A stretch of 64,000 nt of DNA from JBHYDC01 sp051861205. Its GTDB lineage: Bacteria > Pseudomonadota > Alphaproteobacteria > Rhizobiales > Pleomorphomonadaceae. Position 1 is the stretch's first letter, and each line of letters begins with the position of its first letter. Below, in pieces: positions 59,960 through 64,000 of this stretch. The stretch is from positions 102,010 through 166,009 of the forward strand of contig JBHYDC010000010.1 in assembly GCA_051861205.1 (NCBI GenBank). Direction: 5' to 3'. The position numbers were made by a program, and so were the translations under genes. The notes beneath the pieces were generated by a model. The model ran no database searches. It was not told the DNA's origin and saw only the letters and a list, made by a program, of their open reading frames with translations.

Positions 59960-62933
59960 GGATGCGCTTGGCCTCCGGGTCGACGAAGCAGGGCGGCACG
60001 ATCTCGGCGACGACATCGGTGCCGCGAAGACCATCCCAAACGCGAACGAACTCGCCGATCCGGTCCGGCCCGTTTTTCACAAGGGCCAGCGCGATCGGCG
60101 TTTTAAGCGTGGGTGAATAGGCGGCGGATGTGATCCAGCCTTGGTCGTAGGCTTCGGTCAGCGGCGATCTGAGGGGGAGGATGTGGGCGCCGCCGGCGAG
60201 ACGGTCGGCGGGGTCCACGGGTTTCAGGCCGACGAGACGGGGGCGGCTTGGATCGGTGAGGGCCGGGCGGCGCGAGAGCACGGCGCCGACGTGATCCTTG
60301 TCGGCGGCGAGCAGGCGGCCGAAGCCGAGGTCGTTGGCGCTGACCTGCCCGTTGATCTCGCCGCCGGCGGGATGACCTTTCTCGATGCGCATGACGCTCA
60401 TGGCCTCGGTGCCGTAAAGCGTGATGCCGTGGGGCGCGCCGGCCGCGAGGATGGCTTCCAGCACGCGCTCGCCCTGCCCCGCCGGAACGCCAAGTTCAAA
60501 GGCGCGCTCGCCGGAAAAGGAGACCGCCGCAAGGCGGGCGGGAATGCCGCCGCAAACGGTGAGTTCGCGCGCGGTCATCGGCGGAAAATCGGCCATGGTG
60601 ATCGGCACCCCGCCGTCCACCAGCGCGCCGACGACGCGGGCGGATTTGGGGCCGGCGATGGCCGATTGCGACCAGACGTCGGTGACGGCGGTCAAGGTCA
60701 CGTCCAGCGCGGGCCACAGCACCTGACGGCAGAACTGCATGTGCCGGTAAACGCCGGCGGCGTGGGCGGTGGAGACAGAGGCGAAAAAGCGGTCTTCTGC
60801 GAAGCGGGCGATCGTGCCGTCGTCCATAAGGTAGCCGTCCTCGCGCAGCATCAGCGCGTAGCGGCTGCGGCCGACGGGAATGCGGCTGGGGCGATTGGCG
60901 TAGACCTTGTCAAGGAAGGCGGCGGCATCGGGGCCGACGATTTCGATTTTTCCCAGCGTCGAGACATCCGTCACGCCGACAGTGGCGCGCACGGTGGAGA
61001 CCTCGCGGTTGACGGTGGTGAGCCAGTCGGTTTCGCCAGGGCGCGGGAAGTATTGCGGGCGCTTCCATTGGCCGACGTCGACGAAGACAGCGCCTTGCCG
61101 CTCGGCAAAAGCGTGGATCGGAGTTCTGCGCACTGGCCTGAAGGCTGTGCCGCGATGGGTGCCGGCGACGGCACCGATGGCGAGCGGAACGACGGGCGGG
61201 CGGGCAAGCGTGACGCCGGCTTCAGGGATCGTCTGGTCGGTCAGGAGCGCCATGATCGCCAGACCGTCGAGATTGGAGGTGCGGCCCTGGTCGGTTGCCA
61301 TGCCGAGCGTGGTGTAACGCTTAAGATGCTCGACCGAGCGGAAGCCTTCGCGGTGCGCAAGGGCGATATCGGAGGCCGTCACGTCGTGTTGGAAATCGAC
61401 GAAGGCTTTGGCGCCTGTGTCGGTCTTGGTCGGCTGCCACCACGCGGTGCCGACGGAATGCGGGGCGGTTTCAGCCGAGGGAAGCGGCGTGGGCGCGGCC
61501 GTGAGGCCGATCGCGGACAGCGCTTCGTGAGCGGCACGGGCACCGTCGGCGAGATCGTCGGCAAGGCCGTAGCGGCCGGCGGCGGCGCCGGCGGTGTGGA
61601 TGCCGCTCACGGGCGATGGGAAGGTGAAGCCGCCGATGCCGGAGTTCCAGGACGGGCGGGCGCCGAGATGGCTGGCGAGTTGGATCGCGGGGTTGAAGCC
61701 GCCGGATACGGCCAGCGTATCCACATCGAGGCGCACGGTGCCGGAAGGGTCGGAGACCTCGATCGCGGTGAGGCCATGGCGGCCGAAGGTGTTGGTCACG
61801 CGGCCGCCGGGGATGGTGCGGGTTTGCGCGGCGACGTCTTCGAAGCCGCGTGGGGTGTTGCCGCGCGTGTCGATGATGGCGGCAAGAGTGATGCCGGCGG
61901 CTAGAAGATCGCGCGCGGTGGACCATCCGGCATCCGTGGTGGTGTAGACGGCGACGCGGCGGCCGGGGGCGACGGCGTAGCGGTTGGCGTAGGTTTGCAC
62001 CGCGCCGGCCAGCATGACGCCGGGGCGGTCGTTGCCGGGAAACACCATGGCGCGCTCGGTGGCGCCGGTCGCGAGCACCGTGCGCTTGGCGACGATGGAC
62101 CAGAGCCGCTGCCGGGGGGTGTGAGGCGCGGGAACCGGGAGGTGGTCGGACACGCGCTCCAGAGCGATAACGGTGCCGTGGTCGAAGGTGGCGACGGCGG
62201 CGGTTCGGGTGAGAACCGTGACGTTGGGAAGCGCGGCGAGTTCGGCGGCGACGCGGGCGACGAAGGCAGGACCATCCACGCCATCGATCGTGACGCGCTC
62301 GGCAAGGAGGCGGCCGCCGAGGCGCGTGTCGTCTTCGCAGAGTACGACGCGGGCGCCCGAGCGACCGGCGGCGAGCGCCGCCATCAAACCGGCGGGACCG
62401 CTGCCGACGACGAGAAGGTCGCAGTGGAGGTGGTCGCGCTCGTAGCTGTCGGGATCGGCGACACCGCTGGCGCGTCCAAGGCCGGCGGCGCGGCGGATCA
62501 GGGGTTCGTAGACCTTTTCCCAGAAAGAGGCCGGCCACATGAAGGTCTTGTAGTAAAAGCCCGCCGCGAAAACAGGCTTTAGCAGGCCGTTGACAGCAAG
62601 GACGTCGAAGGCGAGCGAGGGCCAGCGGTTCTGGCTGGCGGCTTCGAGGCCGTCGTAGAGTTCAATGACGGTGGCTTTGGTATTCGGCTCGCGGCGGGCG
62701 CCCGTTCGCAGCTCGACAAGCGCATTAGGCTCTTCGTGACCGGCCGAGAGGATGCCGCGCGGGCGGTGGTATTTGAAGGAGCGGCCGGCGAGGCGAATAC
62801 CGCTTGCCAGCAGCGCGGAGGCCAGGGTGTCGCCGGCATAACCGGTATGGGCCTTGCCGTCGAAGGTGAAGGACAGCGGGCGGGTGCGATCGATGAGGCC
62901 GCCGGTTTCCAGCCGGTTGGGGGAACGGGTCAC
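59949..62933 (-). CDS. soxA: Sarcosine oxidase subunit alpha
   Basis: 994 residues, standard length. N-terminal 2Fe-2S-like fold and NAD-binding region (FKYHRPRGILSAGHEEPNAL, then LLVVGSGPAGLMAALAAGRSG), a dehydrogenase middle domain, and a C-terminal GcvT-like tetrahydrofolate domain (GVTDVSTLGKIEIVGPDAA, VWSQSAIAGPKSA). Transfers the methyl carbon to folate as sarcosine is oxidised to glycine. I chose the GTG at 62933, overlapping the soxD stop (GTGA). Confidence 0.97.
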   Translation of the reverse strand: MTRSPNRLETGGLIDRTRPLSFTFDGKAHTGYAGDTLASALLASGIRLAGRSFKYHRPRGILSAGHEEPNALVELRTGARREPNTKATVIELYDGLEAASQNRWPSLAFDVLAVNGLLKPVFAAGFYYKTFMWPASFWEKVYEPLIRRAAGLGRASGVADPDSYERDHLHCDLLVVGSGPAGLMAALAAGRSGARVVLCEDDTRLGGRLLAERVTIDGVDGPAFVARVAAELAALPNVTVLTRTAAVATFDHGTVIALERVSDHLPVPAPHTPRQRLWSIVAKRTVLATGATERAMVFPGNDRPGVMLAGAVQTYANRYAVAPGRRVAVYTTTDAGWSTARDLLAAGITLAAIIDTRGNTPRGFEDVAAQTRTIPGGRVTNTFGRHGLTAIEVSDPSGTVRLDVDTLAVSGGFNPAIQLASHLGARPSWNSGIGGFTFPSPVSGIHTAGAAAGRYGLADDLADGARAAHEALSAIGLTAAPTPLPSAETAPHSVGTAWWQPTKTDTGAKAFVDFQHDVTASDIALAHREGFRSVEHLKRYTTLGMATDQGRTSNLDGLAIMALLTDQTIPEAGVTLARPPVVPLAIGAVAGTHRGTAFRPVRRTPIHAFAERQGAVFVDVGQWKRPQYFPRPGETDWLTTVNREVSTVRATVGVTDVSTLGKIEIVGPDAAAFLDKVYANRPSRIPVGRSRYALMLREDGYLMDDGTIARFAEDRFFASVSTAHAAGVYRHMQFCRQVLWPALDVTLTAVTDVWSQSAIAGPKSARVVGALVDGGVPITMADFPPMTARELTVCGGIPARLAAVSFSGERAFELGVPAGQGERVLEAILAAGAPHGITLYGTEAMSVMRIEKGHPAGGEINGQVSANDLGFGRLLAADKDHVGAVLSRRPALTDPSRPRLVGLKPVDPADRLAGGAHILPLRSPLTEAYDQGWITSAAYSPTLKTPIALALVKNGPDRIGEFVRVWDGLRGTDVVAEIVPPCFVDPEAKRIHDA

Positions 62934-63223
62934 GATGCGCCCTCCCCGGCTTCGGCGGGCTTGGTTTGGCTGACCGCAAGGACTTCGTGGGTGCGGGTGT
63001 CGCGCGTGACGAGCAGCCAGCTTTGGCATCCGGCGCCATGGAACCAATGCTCGACATGCCGCCCGGCGGGATTGTCGCGCAGGAAGACATAGTCGTTGAA
63101 GGCGTCGCGGGCGGCGGGGGTGGCGAGTTCGGCGACCGGGATTTCCGGCCGTTGACGCGCTTCGCCGAGCACGGTGAACTCGATCACGTCACGGGGGCCG
63201 CAGAACGGACAGGCAATGCGCAT
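62930..63223 (-). CDS. soxD: Sarcosine oxidase subunit delta
   Basis: 97 residues. The zinc-ligand Cys are in ACPFCGPRD, and HVEHWFHGAGCQSWL gives the further ligands. It ends by a 4-base overlap with soxA. Lies 21 bases after soxB. Confidence 0.95.
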   Translation of the reverse strand: MRIACPFCGPRDVIEFTVLGEARQRPEIPVAELATPAARDAFNDYVFLRDNPAGRHVEHWFHGAGCQSWLLVTRDTRTHEVLAVSQTKPAEAGEGAS

Positions 63224-63244
63224 CGCGGGGTGAACTCGTCTCGT

Positions 63245-64000
63245 TCAGTGGAGGTTCGGCGTGGGACCGGCGCCCTTTTCGTCGATCACCGTGCCGGTCT
63301 CGAACCGGTTCAACCGGTAGGCCGAGGCGGCGGGATGGAGCGACTGGCGGGCGAGGAGATGGGCGAAGCAGAAGCCGGAGGCGGGCGTGGCCTTGAAGCC
63401 GCCGTAGCACCAGCCGGCGTTGAGGTAGAGGCCCGGCACGGGCGTGGCGTCGATGATGGGCGAGCCGTCCATGCTCATATCCATGATGCCGCCCCAGCTT
63501 CTGAGAATGCGAAGCCGGCCGAGCACAGGCATCATCGCCATGGCGTTTTCCGCGACGTCTGAGAAGGTGGCGAGGCTGCCGCGCTGGGCATAGGAGGGGA
63601 AGTGATCGAGGTCGCCGCCGAAAACGAGGCCGCCCTTGTCGGACTGGCTGATGTAGAAATGGCCGGCGCCGAAGGTGATCACGGTATCGACCAGCGGCTT
63701 GACGCCTTCGGAAACAAAGGCTTGCAGCACATAGCTTTCGATGGGCAGGCGCAGGTCCACGAGCGCCGCGACCTTGGACGAGTTGCCGGCGACGGCCATG
63801 CCGACGGTCTTGGCGGCGATCGATCCGCGCGTGGTTTCCACCCCGGCGATCCGGCCGCCTTCCATGCGAAAGCCGGTGACCTCGCAATTCTCGATGATAT
63901 CGACGCCGCGACTGTCGGCGCCGCGCGCATAGCCCCAGGCGACGGCGTCGTGCCGGGCGGTGCCGCCGCGCCGCTGGAGAAGGCCGCCTTGGATGGGAAA
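63245..64000 (-). CDS. soxB: Sarcosine oxidase subunit beta (5'-truncated by window edge)
   Basis: The C-terminal ~250 residues are visible. A DAO-type FAD enzyme: SQSDKGGLVFGGDLDHFPSY, RILRSWGGIMDMSMDGSPII, and LYLNAGWCYGGFKATPASGF with the family GWxYGGFK pattern. The frame is open to base 64000 so its start lies outside. First visible gene of the sox operon. Confidence 0.95.
   Translation of the reverse strand, partial: FPIQGGLLQRRGGTARHDAVAWGYARGADSRGVDIIENCEVTGFRMEGGRIAGVETTRGSIAAKTVGMAVAGNSSKVAALVDLRLPIESYVLQAFVSEGVKPLVDTVITFGAGHFYISQSDKGGLVFGGDLDHFPSYAQRGSLATFSDVAENAMAMMPVLGRLRILRSWGGIMDMSMDGSPIIDATPVPGLYLNAGWCYGGFKATPASGFCFAHLLARQSLHPAASAYRLNRFETGTVIDEKGAGPTPNLH

Noticed and set aside
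60141..61904. Open frame of 587 residues on + across soxA
   Set aside because: Gly/Ala/Asp-rich antisense shadow of the well-supported soxA gene.

Overview
The window is high-GC DNA from an alphaproteobacterium, most probably of the order Hyphomicrobiales (Rhizobiales). The evidence is the hfq-hflX pair, the conserved run rlpA-dacA-tmk-holB-metG-tatD-metallohydrolase, a short 440-residue ProS without the editing insertion, an aerobic-type cob operon with cobW/cobN/cobG, and a heterotetrameric sarcosine oxidase operon. A bciA-type 8-vinyl reductase suggests a bacteriochlorophyll producer or a descendant of one. The genus cannot be fixed from this window.

Layout. 0-6 kb is a lower-GC stretch with a lipoprotein-like L,D-transpeptidase and a type I secretion cassette (RTX protein, ABC exporter, membrane-fusion protein). 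6.4-8.8 kb is a sarcosine/dimethylglycine dehydrogenase-like flavoprotein interrupted by a run of Ns. 9-17 kb, all on the minus strand, is housekeeping: hflX, hfq, a D-amino acid aminotransferase, lolD, lolC/E, proS, smpB and dapA. A possible small gene or RNA with a strong terminator lies opposite, between proS and smpB. 17.5-19.8 kb holds a YciB-like membrane protein and an orphan Tat-exported binding protein. 19.8-28.5 kb is the conserved envelope/replication/translation block. Its DacA-family member has lost all three catalytic motifs, and a candidate sRNA lies between tatD and metG. 29.2-31.7 kb is a small lower-GC island next to tRNA-Ser. It holds a GIY-YIG protein with an in-frame upstream stop and two unrecognised proteins, and it abuts the C-terminal remnant of an SRPBCC gene. 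32-36 kb holds bciA, an amine oxidase, a small secreted protein and a GH24 lysozyme.

36-51 kb is a cobalamin regulon. A cobalamin riboswitch precedes cbtB-cbtA-DUF1636-cobW-cobN-cobG-cobH-cobI-cobJ, mostly with 4-base stop/start overlaps. Then come cobK (inverted), cobL-cobE-cobM, cbiD (inverted) and cobB. Together these cover cobalt uptake, most of the corrin-ring methylations and ring contraction, a,c-amidation and part of the cobaltochelatase. CbiD stands where a strictly aerobic pathway would use CobF.

51-64 kb holds a GH32/43-like glycosidase, a soluble lytic transglycosylase, an alpha/beta hydrolase, a quinone oxidoreductase, an MFS permease, a UPF0114 membrane protein, tRNA-Lys, an XRE-cupin regulator, and sarcosine oxidase soxB(partial)-D-A-G.

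One signal is not tied to any gene. The + strand is C-rich over G up to about 44 kb and G-rich over C after about 46 kb, whichever strand the genes are on. The change falls inside the cob operon near an AT-rich cobJ/cobK spacer. A minus-to-plus GC-skew change of this kind is expected at a replication origin, but I see no convincing DnaA-box cluster.
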